64,000 nt of DNA. Source: Gnetum montanum. Its lineage: Eukaryota; Streptophyta; Gnetopsida; Gnetales; Gnetaceae. Every line of letters begins with the position of its first letter. Position 1 is the first letter of the stretch. Below the pieces are notes generated by a model. That model saw nothing but the letters and a program-made list of their open reading frames with translations. It was not told the DNA's origin and made no database searches. Location of the stretch: NCBI GenBank assembly GCA_015680685.1, contig MNCI01026285.1:501293-565292 (forward strand), read 5' to 3'. Shown piece after piece: positions 46,730-58,343 of this stretch. Made by a program: the position numbers and the translations under genes.

Positions 46730-47160
46730 TGCCTAGTTGTCAACAGGTGACGCTATGAGTTGGGTCGCTATGGATTGACCCTTCATCAACGATTGACTTA
46801 CATAGTGTAAATCGAACTCTGCAGTTATTGCTTTCCATCGGGCTATCGAGCTACTTTCGTATAGGTTGTTAGTGATAGCCCAAAGTATTTTTCTTTTACA
46901 AATGATGTTAGTTGTATTGCAAAATAGGTAATGCCTCCACTTTTTTAACGTAAACATTAAGGTAAGGCAATTCCTCTCCACTTCGTTGTATTTTGCCTCG
47001 TGTGCTATTAGTGCATGACTCAGATAATACACTGGTATCTCAGATCCATCATCTCGTTTCTAACATAATAGTCCCACGATAGACGTGTCAGAGGTCATAA
47101 GGTAGATGAAGAAGAGTTTATTCCTTTGTGGCAGATGCATAGTTGGGAGGTGCAAAAGCT
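46730..47160 (-). pseudogene. Element D ordinary RNase H
   Basis: The block MYYLSHALIAHEAKYNEVER, LTLMFTLKKWRHYLF and ARWKAITAEFDLHYVSQ, followed by KGQSIATQLIAS, is the gypsy-type RNase H in the form it has in Tat elements. The active-site TDH position is damaged (CKRKIL). It follows RT without a break. Confidence 0.82.
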
Positions 47161-48260
47161 CTTTCTTCAGCTCATCGAAGGCCTATTGACACTAGGTTAT
47201 CCATTCAAAGTTAACCCCCTTCTTTAGAAGATATTGCATGGGGTGTAGCTTGTCAATTAACCTTGCTATAAACCTTCAAATGAATTGCACCCTACCTTGC
47301 AAACCACATAACTCCTTAAGGTTTGTGGGAGGTGCCAGGCTGACGATGGCCTTAACTTTGTTAGGGTCCGCCCATATTTCGGCCTCTGATACCACGAACC
47401 CTAACATGCGTCCATTTTTCACTCCGAAGATGCACTTCTTAGGATTGAGGCATAATTCGTGCTTTTGACAACACTTGAGGACTACCCCTAGATTGTGTGG
47501 GTGATCAGCTGCCTCCTTGGACTTGACTGCTATATCATCCATGTAGTCGTTTAATGTTTCTAGGATGTAGTTGCTAAAGATGTAGTTCATGGCACGTTGG
47601 TAGGTTCTCTAGCATTCTTGAGCCTGAAAGGCATCATGGTGTAACAAAAGATAGCCCATGGGGTCATGAAGGTTGTTGTTAAATGATGCTCTAGGTTAAT
47701 GTGGATTTGGTTGTATCTGGAGAAACCATCCATGAAGGATAACAGAGCATGACTAGTCGTGGTGTCGATGGTTGATCGATGCTTGGGAGTGGAAAATCAT
47801 CCTTGATCGTTGCCTTGTTCAAATCTTGGAAGTCTATACATATTTTTATTTCTCCCATTTTCTTTGAAACCACAATGATGTTGGACACCCATTTCGAGTA
47901 ATCAATCGCACGGATGAAACTAGCTTGGTATAGCTTGGTGATTTCATCCCTTATGGCTAGTGCAACTTTCAGCTTAACTTTGCAAGCCTTCTACTTGAAT
48001 TCCTTCATGCGCAGTTCTAGGATGATCTTGTGTTGTATTAGCTGTGAATCTAAACCTGGCATGTCACTATACAACCATGATAAGACATTGATGTTGTCTT
48101 GTAGAATCTTGGCTACGTTTTCGTGCATCTGCGCATCTATGAGGGAGCTAAGTTTTAATGTTTTTACCTCCCCCTTGGATGTGGTCATTGGCATCTCAAT
48201 GAGAGGGTCCTCGGTTACATCCTTAGCCTCTAAGTCTAGGTTTGGACTAGATTCTTAGGA
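47161..48260 (-). pseudogene. Element D reverse transcriptase
   Basis: RT copies the element RNA. The leader SWLYSDMPGLDSQLIQHKI (48040-48100) is typical for Tat. The fingers read NIIVVSKKMGEIKICIDF and DLNKATIKDDFPLPSIDQ (47790-47890); FMDGFSRYNQI, with the first catalytic Asp, is near 47725; YMDDIAVKSK (catalytic pair) is at 47520-47550; LNPKKCIFGVKNGRMLGF is near 47400-47450. At least two frameshifts lie between 47590 and 47790. Confidence 0.86.
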
Positions 48261-49014
48261 TAGTTTGGGGATGCTTCTAAGGACATTATGGTGCTAGCCG
48301 TGGTTGATCCCTAGTCGATTAGGTCAATGTTCAATTGTTTCACGAGCATGCCATGTGGACCTGCTAATGTTAAGGGCATGGATAGATCATGATGGATTTC
48401 CATCTTTTCCTTAACCTGCCAAAATGAGATGAAAGCCTGGTTAAGAGGCACCTATTGGCCATAATCGTGTATAATGAAAATTTGCAAAATAGCGATGAGA
48501 TGCAACTAGTGAAGTATAATGATATAAAGATTAAAAGCTTGCTAGTTTAAGGTCATGGTGGACTACCAAGGCATAAGAATGTGAAACTTATTAAAAAATG
48601 CAAACTATCAATGTGAAAACACGAAACCGCTAGAAATTGCAAAACTACCGATGCGAAAGTGTGAAACTGCTAGTTTAATGTCATTGCAGACTGTGAACGT
48701 ATAACAGGTCAAAATTGCTATTTTAAGGTCCTTTTGGACCGTTAAAGGTGTAATTATGTTAGGATTGCTAGTTTAAGGTCTTTTCAGACCAATAATGTTG
48801 CGATTGATGAGGTTCCTAGTTTAAGGTCTTTTCGGACCCATAACAAAAACAAATATATTTTTTGTTTTTGGGAAAGAAAATAGTTGTCTTGAAGCGTGTT
48901 AAGGCTTTAATGTCAATAGTGCTACGATGTCGTGGTGAGCATGCTACGCTATACGATGCACTCTACATTAAATGAAGAGAGAGTGTGGAAAGTTTTCCTT
49001 TCTTACCATTACAA
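48261..49014. other. Element D spacer downstream of the antisense promoter, with repeats
   Basis: No gene is seen on the minus strand between the RT start and this point. The part at 48540-48850 is a second TAGTTTAAGGTC array (about four units of 55-60 bases with a GGACC-like partner). Confidence 0.6.
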
Positions 49015-49038
49015 CCATAAATAGGGATTAAACCCTAG
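49015..49038 (+). promoter_or_regulatory. candidate promoter of the antisense gene (TATA-like and telo-box)
   Basis: CCATAAATAG (49015-49024) is TATA-like, and AAACCCTAG (49030-49038) is a plant telo-box, a motif common near start sites of growth-related genes. They lie 140-160 bases upstream of the ATG at 49176, on the strand opposite to gag-pol. Confidence 0.45.
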
Positions 49039-49175
49039 TAAGCTTGTTTTTCTCACCGTAAGAGCGCAAAGTCCATATTGAAGCACAAGGTGATTTCAAA
49101 GCATAGAGCAATTTTGCTAACAACGAGCAAGGTGATTTTTTGCATAGCGAAGAGGGGAAGTCCACAAGTAGGACA

Positions 49176-52100
49176 ATGGCTCCTAGGAAGGAACGTACTC
49201 ATCTGGTGATCACAAAGGTCGAGGAGATGAAGAAAACCCTAGGGCGCATGACACAAGCACACATCACGATATAGGAGGACACGCCATTGACCTGGTAGGC
49301 TACTATGCTTCCTCTACCTTTTCATGATTCTGTTATCATTTTTGTTTTCTGGTTTCATTATGTAACCTAGTCTTAGTCATCTGTGTTTTCTGTCATCACA
49401 TTGTTTTGGCCTTTGCATCGCCGCTATTGCCATTTCAGCCGTGGCAGATGCATAAATGCTATGCCATCGTTGCATGTATGGTGGCTTAAACTGCCACTGT
49501 TGCAGTTGTCACAACCGCGGGGGCTTGGATAGTTTAAGTTACTTAGCTTTCAAATGGTGTAGCATAGGACCCTCAGGAGGGCTGGGCCATGTGTGATGCG
49601 ATAGTGCGACATGTGTTTTGTTAAGGCATATTGTTAATCACCCTGTTAGGATTAATTAATTTGTTGCTACATTAGGCCATTATTGCTACGCTAGCGCTTT
49701 TATGTTCTTGCTATGCTATGTGCTGGAAGAGGGCTATGCTACACTATATGCATGAACTGCTAGGTATTTCTATGTTGCATGCATATTACACTTAGACATG
49801 ATGCTAACGCTTGTTGATGGTGCTGTGCAAGATGGGGCTAAGGACAATTTTGATTATCTTGGAAATTGTAGGGGTCCTGTGTCACATGAGCAAACCCATG
49901 GCCAATGCTCCTCCTCCCCGTATACATGTGGGAGAGTGGGGGGTATGGTTTAGGAAAGAAGCACAGGAGTTCCTACAATACCTCCTCCAACTCTTTAGTG
50001 TGATCGTTTGGTCATACCTAGAAGAGGAAGAGGTGGCTGTCATAATAGAAGCCATATTGCCTAGGCCAAGCTGGGGCATCTTGAGGTTTCTGATGGATGG
50101 AGTAATCTTTAGCAAGCAGGGAGAAGGATCTAATTAATGTCCTACAGGGTTGAGGCGTTTAGCCTAGATTTTGGATATGCTTGAATATAGCTGCTACCAT
50201 TCTTACAACACACTATTTGTTGCACGTTATATGGCAACGTGCTTCCAAAATCCACTAGGAACTGTCTACTATGCTGGTAGGTGAGTTTTTTCTATAACCT
50301 TATTCCATTGTGTTGTGCAACGTTTGCCATATTGGCCAAATGCTAATAGTACGTTTTTGTTACCAAGTTTTACATCAATAAGGAAGGGGTTCATGACTAA
50401 TCGGGTTTGCTGACTATGGAACGGATAGCCCTACAGGAGTTCTCTTTTGCTGAGAACCTGCGTGCAGGTGTGATTGATCAATGTGGGGGTGAATACCACA
50501 CCTACCCATACTTATACCCCATTCCCTACGATCAATGCAAGGGGTCTTGTTGGCTGGATGAGAGGTGGGTAGAACCCTTCAAACTGATCACCGTTGAACA
50601 ATTTTTAGTTAGTCTTCTACTATTCCCATTACCATACATACCCAGTAGGCCAAACAGTAAGTGTTGCATGCTTAAGTATCTTTGCATTCTTTGGATTTTC
50701 TACATTTTTATGCTAAATGTTTCTTGCGAAAACTATTGTAGCGGTGAAAAAGCCCTAGGAGGTGGTGGTGGTAACCACTGACACAGAGGGAGTAAATATC
50801 TACTTCAAGTATGGAGAAGTAGATACGAGTCAACGTTGGATAAATGGTGCAGCCTCGAACTCCTTGATCCAGAATATCCAAAAGGCTGGGCTTATAGATC
50901 TGTTCCTGGCCTTGAATCCAAATGTTCCTACTGTCAAGATGCTCTCCCTGATTAACTCCTTTTCCAACAAGGAAAGCTACTTTCGCATGTGCATACAGGA
51001 CATATGGGTGGTCATTGAAATCAATGACTAGCTATTCATGGACCTCTTTGGTGACCTTGCCAATGGCGTTCTCATGGGGTCAAAGTCCAAGATGGAGCTG
51101 ACCCTTCAGAAGAAGGACATCCAAGAGTGGTTAGGGATTACCAAGGAGTGAAAGGGGCTCCCCATGGAGAAGCTCAAAGAAGGACCCGCCAAGGGGGTTT
51201 ACCCTATCTTCTATGCTCATGCATTTCCCCAGCTGCTCTCCTAAGGGAAGGTCATGTGGATCAAGCAAGCCTAGGTGATGCACAAAGTTATGGAGGAGGG
51301 GGCTCACTACAACTAGGCCAGGTTTTTATGTAAAGGCTTGCAGACTGAAATCTTGGGGCTCCATAAGAAAATGGATTCCCATTCCAATATACATTATGCC
51401 TTTTACATATTCTACCTAAAGTGTTTCGTGGAGTTCCCGGTGGTTCAAGAGAATGGAGTCTAGGTCATGCGAAATCATGACCAGATTTCTAGACCATGGA
51501 TTCGCCACATCCTCTAGACCACTCAAGCCCAAGATCAACAAAAAATAATTGGGGAGTCATTTTCTATAATGACTAAGAATCAGGTGGCCTGCAACGTTCA
51601 TGGCCAAGACAGCATAGGAGAGATGCTCCCTACCGTAAATGGTAGCATGTTGTGAGGGGAATGTCTCATAGCCGAGACTGCAACTAGTAAGTTGTAGTGG
51701 AAGAGGCCTCCTCTAGCTAAGAAAACCATTCACACAGAGGAAGAGAAGGGGTGAAGACTGCAGCTTAAACTGCAAAGGATGCAACCCCCTATTGGTAAAT
51801 GCTTTCTTTTAATGCCTACTTTGTTATTGTCCACTACATTATGCTATGCTAGGAAGCATAGCGTAGCGTAGTATCTACCTTAGGCTAACTTGTCTTAAGC
51901 TAATGCAAACACATTTCTTGACTACCAAAAGAAGAAAAGGAGGAAGAAGAAGGTGACGAAGAGTGTCAACCCTTAATATGGGGGTGAAGAATAAAGACAC
52001 GGAGGCCCCGGTCTTAGAGAAAAGGGCCCCAGTCAAGAGGATGGGAGCTCCTATTGCTAAGGAAAGGGCTCTTTTTATTAGGGAGAATCCTCCTACTGAC

Positions 52101-53605
52101 AAAGATGAATCTCCCTTGAATAAAAAAGACACTGGTCTCCTAAAAGGGAAGGCACTAGCACATGAAGAAGGGGTCCATAGGGACTCAGCAGGAACCTCTG
52201 GCCAGGCTACCGCCATTTGCATCAGCAAGAAGGGAGATCACAATTGGACGTTGGTGAGTCTGGCAATAAGTTTGCATTATCATAACTAATTTTGGCCATC
52301 TCTGACATGTTTAGTAATGTGACAGGTGCCACTATTGATGCTACAGGATCTCCTCTGATTCACGCAGAATTATGGGCTGAGGTCCTCGACAAGTTTGCAT
52401 TCATGCAGGGGATCGTTGACAACATGATCAGCTGCCTTCAGCAGGTGAACCTTGAAGCTAGTAAGTAGTAGTATTAGTTTCTCTCATGTTTCTATGCTAG
52501 AATTTCATGATTTTTCTACTTGCTATGCTAATGCAACTGGCATGCTCTTCGTGTCATGGTAGCCTCTTGACTCAAATGGGACCTGGCATGGCCTTTGAAA
52601 GTCAGTGTCGTGTCTACATTCCCACCTAAAGTGATTGAGGTGTCTCGTCATGCATACGAAGAGGCTTGCAAATGCACTCTACACTCGACACGCTCCCTAT
52701 GGGAGTATAAGCGCATCAACAAGGATTTGTGGAAACGGGTCCAAAAATCTAAGCAAGAGAAGGCCAAGCTAAGCATCAAGGTGGAGGATCTCAAGTCAAG
52801 GAACAAATTCCTCATAGTTCGTGACACTAATAATGAGGACTGGTGCATGGTTATGATAGATTACATCATATTTTGGATAGTCACATGTTAGAACATTGAG
52901 GCTACCCGTGAAATAATAGAATAGTGAATGCAGATGGACTTGTTAGCCTAGAAGTGTTAGGATTTGAAATATTTTAGCGCCAAGGTTTACGAATGGGGGT
53001 AATCCCAGAAAAACCATAAGCATATGTATAAACTGGAACATTCCACCTATCATAAACTATACCAACATGTTGTTGTGGAGGAGTTTACGTATAAAGCATT
53101 CGTAAATGCTATTGACACTTCTAAGACCTATGCCAAGTTTAAAGAGTAGGTAAAGGTTACGAAATCTCCTAACTGGAAAGTGGACCTTCCCACAGGAGAG
53201 ACCGTGACCATCTCCTTTTCCCTGGGATCACCAAGGTGAACGACCACCAAAAGGGAGAGAGTTTCTGTAGACACCAAACCAAATAATAGATGTTGGATGG
53301 ACATCATGGAAAAAGAGGTTTGGCACCTCCTTAGGCTCAATTTAGATTGGATATCCTTCGAGACGAACGTGGGCCCTTCTCAAGTTAGTTTATTTCTATT
53401 GTATTAATGCCTACACTCTCTTGTAACTTACATACGTTGCTTTAGCTAACTACTTCATTCCTACGATGCAAGCTCCAAATGAGGGTGCAAGGCCCATAGA
53501 GGAAGGGAATGAAGAATCGGTAGAGGACAACCCAGGGGAAAGTAATGCAAAGGGAAAGGATGCAAAAGCAAATGGTGAAGATGATGCAAACAAGGACAAC
53601 CCATG
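49176..53605 (+). pseudogene. spliced antisense gene inside element D, unknown function
   Basis: An exon-intron gene appears on the strand opposite to the polymerase. Candidate exons are 49176-49294 (MAPRKERTHLVITKVEEMKK start), about 49832-50280, 50383-50656, 50742-51794, 51932-52253, 52326-52460, 52563 to about 52850, and a last exon from about 53488 to the TGA at 53603-53605. Donors include CA/GTAAGTG after 50656 and GTAAGT after 52460; phases agree across introns 3 and 6. The 50742-51794 exon encodes about 350 residues with stops only at TAG, TAA or TGA replacing likely CAG, CAA or CGA. Later exons are basic, then coiled-coil-like (52690-52820), and the C-terminus is acidic. No family recognised. 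Confidence 0.55.
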
Positions 53606-53691
53606 ATAGCATGGGGTTTTTTCTGAGATTTTTTGAAATTCTAAACTTTTCTAAAATTTTTTCAAAAATTGGCCATGAGACTAGAATTTTT

Positions 53692-53697
53692 AATAAA
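53692..53697 (+). terminator. poly(A) signal AATAAA of the antisense gene
   Basis: AATAAA lies 87 bases after the stop of the antisense gene, on its strand. It is only a six-base motif in AT-rich sequence, but its position fits the gene model. Confidence 0.4.
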
Positions 53698-53764
53698 GGG
53701 ATGGCTTGGTTCTCACACTAACCTATGCATTGTGTACGTGCTAAATGTCATGCTAAAATTTTAC

Positions 53765-54060
53765 TCTACGCTAGTTTTAGGCTATCTCGAGCCGCTGCTA
53801 GTTTTAGGCCATTTCGGACCTATGCTAGTTTTAGGCCATTTTGGGTCTTTTTGTAAATGTTCATTGCTATTTTTAGGCCATTTTGGGCCATTGGGTAAAT
53901 GCAAAAGGACGGTGCATGGGTAGGAAGCAGTGGGGTTGCTACGCTAGCTGTAGCTGCTTCTTGACCCAACGTGGGTTGAGTGAAACATAAGGCCAATGCG
54001 TAAATGCACATTGCGAGTTTTAGGTTATTTCGGGCCATTGTGTAAATGCACAAGGATAGT
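53765..54060. repeat. CTAGTTTTAGGCC repeats, element D
   Basis: Five or six copies of TAGTTTTAGGCCATTTCGGG-like units in two groups (53765-53900 and 54005-54045), separated by a segment that is itself duplicated (53930-53990 and 54060-54140, containing GCTGCTTCTTGACCCAACG). Element B has three units at 15600-15720. Confidence 0.8.
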
Positions 54061-54184
54061 GTGTGGGTAGGAAGTAATGGGGTTACTATGCTAGGCATAG
54101 CTGCTTCTTGACCCAACGTGGGTTTAGCGAAACATAAGGCCAAGGCGCTCTGCCAGGGCCTTCATCTACATCGTTGCCCCCCAC

Positions 54185-54950
54185 TTAGAAGGGTAACTTA
54201 GCCCATGCATTTTCATTTTGGGGGTTAGCTTGCTGAGCTGATCCTCCTACCAGATGGTCAGTGTGAGCTGCGACAGGCACTTCATTTTTAGAAGTTATAA
54301 CCTCTGAGCCCTGTTCCATGCCTACATTGTGGATTACTTGTGTTGCTACCTCGTCACCATGGATCACCACCTCTCTACCTGCGTAAGGCAGGTGGATCTC
54401 CTAGTGTATGGGCAAGGAGACAACCCTAAGCTATGCTAAACATGACCTCCCAAGGATCAGGTTAAACCTAGGCATTTCCTCAACCATGATGAACATTGCG
54501 TTTATGGGTAACTGGTCCCCTAATACAAAGTCTATGTGAATTGTGCCCTTCACCATGACCCGCATCCTATTCAATGACCTCAAGCATGATGTCATTGTGG
54601 GTTTGATCTGGTTGACCAAGCCTAATTTGTCCACAATAGGGAAGGGGATGATGTTTGTAGCAGCTCCATCATCAATGTGTACCCTTTGGATCTAGTGTTG
54701 GCTGACCCGAATTGTGATAACAAGGGGTGTTGTAGTCACCTCACCCCTCTCAGGATCTTCCCTAATGGAGTCATTACAAAAAGTTACTTGAGGGGGCTTT
54801 GGCTTTGCAAGTGCGGAGGGGAGCATGATCGAGTAGATCGCTTCCTCTTCCACTGGCATGTCCTCATTGACCAAAATCACTATCAACATGCATATCAGAG
54901 CCTCATGATATGGAATAGATGTCATGATTAGGTCATACAAGCTCAACGTA
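54185..54950 (-). pseudogene. Element D protease region
   Basis: The segments match the B protease: TTPLVITIRVSQH (54692-54740), then a damaged active-site part with frame change near 54640-54690, then MDKLGLVNQIKPTMTSCL and FNLILGRSCLA (54431-54634), and the charged tail 54185-54370. The region between this and RT is occupied by the antisense gene, so gag-protease and RT must be joined by splicing or frameshift in an active copy. Confidence 0.75.
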
Positions 54951-57895
54951 GTGTTTTTCTATTTTAGAGCTTGTTTGACTTGAGTGATGGCATCCAAGAG
55001 GTTTTGGTCGTCCCCCTATTTAATTCTTTCCTCCTCTTCTATTCGTCCTAGAAGATGAATTTTCCAATGAGGGGCGAGTTTGGATATAAGTTCAAACCCT
55101 TTTTGGCAAGGTGGCATAGACTGTGAGGTCATGGAAATGTTCATCTTTGGTGATGAAGGTACAAATGCAGGGGGTGAAGACGTAGGCTTGGGAATACCTT
55201 GGGTAGTACTTCCCTTCAATGTCTCACTTGTGAAATGAACTTCTCACCTTTTAGGACAAGAAGGTTATTCAGCTATCTTGTGTGGGATGGGGGCTGTCGA
55301 AGGAGTTGGCCCCCTGATGATAAATGGAGCTAAAGGCATTAACGGATGAGGTAGCACGGTTTTGCTAATAGGTGGCACGGAGATGGATGCCCATGGAGGG
55401 ACTCTTAGAACGAACGGTTGTTACAAGCTTCGGCCAACCACCAGTGGCACCGGTGCACTATGTTGAGGCACACAGACCACGAACAGCTGCTGGGGTGGCC
55501 TAGGATCACTATCAATATTGATGGCTTTGACTATGTAACCAGCATTGTTAGCTTTAAGGGGATCTATGTAGACATGCATAGATTGGTTCTCAAGGAATAC
55601 TGGGTTGCTTTCGTCCAACACCAGTTTTCCTTGATCGATCAATCTTTGGATGTCATCCTGCACACCAGATAGTAATCTGTGTTGTGACCACACTATTGGT
55701 GATAGTCACAAAATTGATCCAACCTGAAACCCTTAGGGACTGGAGGCTCATTGGGCAAGGCCAAAGAGGGATTCCTAAGGAGCTTGCAGTAGCATTGATG
55801 TTTCCTAATTCCTTCTTCCAACATATTCTTGTGTTGTATATACCCTATTGCCAGTAGTTGCTTTAGAAGGTCTGAAGGCTTGAGAGGAAGCGGGGTGTAA
55901 TTTGAGTGATCTTTACGCTCAAAGTTGGTTTTGGGTTATGCAAATGTCTCAAGCGCGAGTATGATAGGTTGTGGTGCGTGGCCCTGCTTGGGCACGAGAT
56001 TAGCTGCAGGTCCAGCCGGCTTCTTGGTGTTCTTGTTACCATTTTTACAAGGTTTGGGCATGGCCTTGGTCACCATAGCGGCCACTGTGGTTGTTGGAGC
56101 CTTACCCTTATCCTTCTCTGTGAAGGTATTTTTGTACGCAATGTAGGTCAGGTCTTTGCTTACCTCGGTCGCGTCCTATATACTCTTAGTCTGAGTGACG
56201 GCTTGGCTAAGAGTGTGAGGGGTGAGATAGTACAGTTTAGACTTGATAAAGTCATTCATTGTGCCCTCAAAGATGACTATGGGCTCACAGATTTTGTTAA
56301 GGGTTTCACTCCAATGCTAAATGAACTTTTGGACTAGCTCTAGAGGGTCTTGCTTCATGCTCATCAATTGATCCAGCATGGCTTTTGGCTTCAAGTTGTA
56401 CTTGAAGCATGTCATGAACTAGGTCATAAGCTCTTCCAAAGTTGAAATAGATGAGCATGGCAGCACGTGGTACCAATCCAAGGCTTTCCCAACTAGGGAC
56501 ATAGCAAAGACACGAATAATCGTGTACGACCATTGTTGCAAAAAAAGGGATTTAGATCTAAAGGTAACCAGATGTGCATTGGGATGTCCCTCCCCATTGT
56601 ACTTCATGAATTGTGGGAGGGACATCCCTGGGGGTAGTGCCAAAGTAGGGATTGCAGGGCTGATGGGACCATCCTGGTAAAAGTCCATGACTTGTACTGT
56701 GTCAGACCTAGCAACTTTGAGGCATTTTATTTCCTCAATGAGGGTCTGGATGAGCTGGAATTCTTAGTCTAGACCCTGCGATGTTGTGGATAGTTGGAGA
56801 ACTGTGAAGGTAGCTCCCACCTATGGCATGGTGGGGGTGGAGGCATGACCCATTTGCGGTACTATTGGAATAACCCCCGTGGATGATGCTGCTTGTGTTG
56901 TCCACCACCCAGCAAGTTTTGCAGATGGAGTAGAGACTATGAGTTGGACTGCCGGATAGATTGCTTATATCACCGATGGCACAAACCATAGCCATGTTGG
57001 GTTGTACCATTTGTGGGGTTTGGTGGGTTTGAGGGTAAACATAATGACACATCTGCAATTGTTGTGGAATAGGCGAAGAAGTGAATGGGGTCCACTATGT
57101 GGACGAGCCCGGGCCTACCATTGTGGGTGGAACAAACGTGAACGTAGGAATGGAAATGGAAGTTGTGTACGATTGTGAGGTAGGCATAGTATGAACATGT
57201 GTTAGGGTAGCCATGATTGGTGTATGATGTGCTACAGGAATGGACTACTAAACAGTTTGCAAAGGAATAGTGGCTACAAATGAAATAGGTGAAACAAGTG
57301 AGAAAGGGCATTGAAACACCATGAGGTTGATGTGGTTACCCATGGCAGTTGTAATCATGGGTTGTGAAGGCATAGGTGTGATCACAAAGGGAGTGGTGAC
57401 AGACAACAGATTGGCCCGGAAGGACTAGGTAGAAGGGACCGTGACAAGGTTGCCTTGACCTCCCCCGTCAGACTGATAATCAAGCTTCTCTTGTCCATCC
57501 TGGAAGACGTCCTCATGTTTGGACGTTATGTCCTATTTCTCCCTAAGCCTAGCCAACTAGATTAGCTAGTCTAGAAGCCATTAATTCATCTATGTCAAAG
57601 GTATGGAAATACTAGGAGTGGGAACAAATTCCTTCTCATTGCAGTAAGCGAACTCGAAGCTACGTTTTTCTTCGAGTTCATGTACATCCAAGGGCATATT
57701 TTCCTACACCTTTTCACAGAGGAAGTTTTAGTGCTCATGTTGCTGGGCCAAGCCCTCAGGTCTCCAATTTTGGATCTTGAGGGATCGACATGTTTCCAAC
57801 GTCAGGTTCAGTGGTTGTTCGACACCAGTAGTGCCTTGAACCGTGATGGGAACTTCAATGTTGAAGGTGTTAGCGACAGTTCTTGAAAAATCCAT
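54951..57895 (-). pseudogene. Element D gag
   Basis: The ATG at 57895 was chosen because TVANTFNIEVP and QGTTGVE match the B gag start. In order there are a glutamate-rich part, a long proline-, histidine- and tyrosine-rich region (56740-57310, frameshifted), the gag core (56419-56688; PPGMSLPQFMKYNGEGHP and SLVGKALDWYHVLP), and a C-terminal DDIQRLIDQGKLVLDE block (55600-55660) with the Cys/His cluster just upstream. A basic linker to protease follows (55016-55219). Stops and frameshifts are frequent. Confidence 0.8.
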
Positions 57896-57979
57896 TATCA
57901 AGCTAAATAGTTTTGCAAACAAGAAAAGCAAAGAGATTGGAAAGCTAAACAGCTTCACGAACAAAAAGAACAAGAAATT

Positions 57980-58323
57980 GAAAAGTGATTAAAAAGGATT
58001 TATGTCTCACAGGGTTCTTGAGAAATTGTCAAAGTGACTGATCTGTACCACACGATGTGTAAACAACCATAGAAGGGTGTCACGTTTACGCTAGTGCATG
58101 ATAGGGTATAGAGCACGTGCAAGACTACCATAAGACAAGCAACTCAACTAGCAATCAAAGGCTTTATGTCCTACAGGATTCCCGAGGAATCGTCAAGGCA
58201 ACCGAGCTACACCGCATGACATATAAACAACCACAAATGGGTGTCAAGTTAATGCTAATGTGTATCAAGGTGCAGAAGGCTTACAGGACTACTGTGACAC
58301 ACGAAAAGGGCACTAAAAGGTCC
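57980..58323. repeat. Element D leader repeats (two units)
   Basis: Two tandem units begin near 57989 and 58157 (period 168). They match the six units of element B at 19631-20520, including the TTATGTCTCACAGGGTTC and CTGTACCACACGATG-like blocks. Confidence 0.82.
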
Positions 58324-58342
58324 TCCTTCTAGCGCTAGAAAA
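58324..58342 (-). promoter_or_regulatory. primer binding site of element D
   Basis: Minus-strand TAGCGCTAGAAGGAGGACC lies next to the 5' LTR. The first TGG has become TAG, a G to A change. The site is otherwise that of B and E-prime. Confidence 0.72.
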
Positions 58343-58343
58343 C

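Noticed and set aside
40234-51794. Reassignment of UAA and UAG to glutamine, because stops so often fall at Q
   Set aside because: TGA also occurs where CGA is likely, frameshifts are frequent, and the L1, RNase H and protease frames use normal stops. Transition-driven decay explains it more simply.
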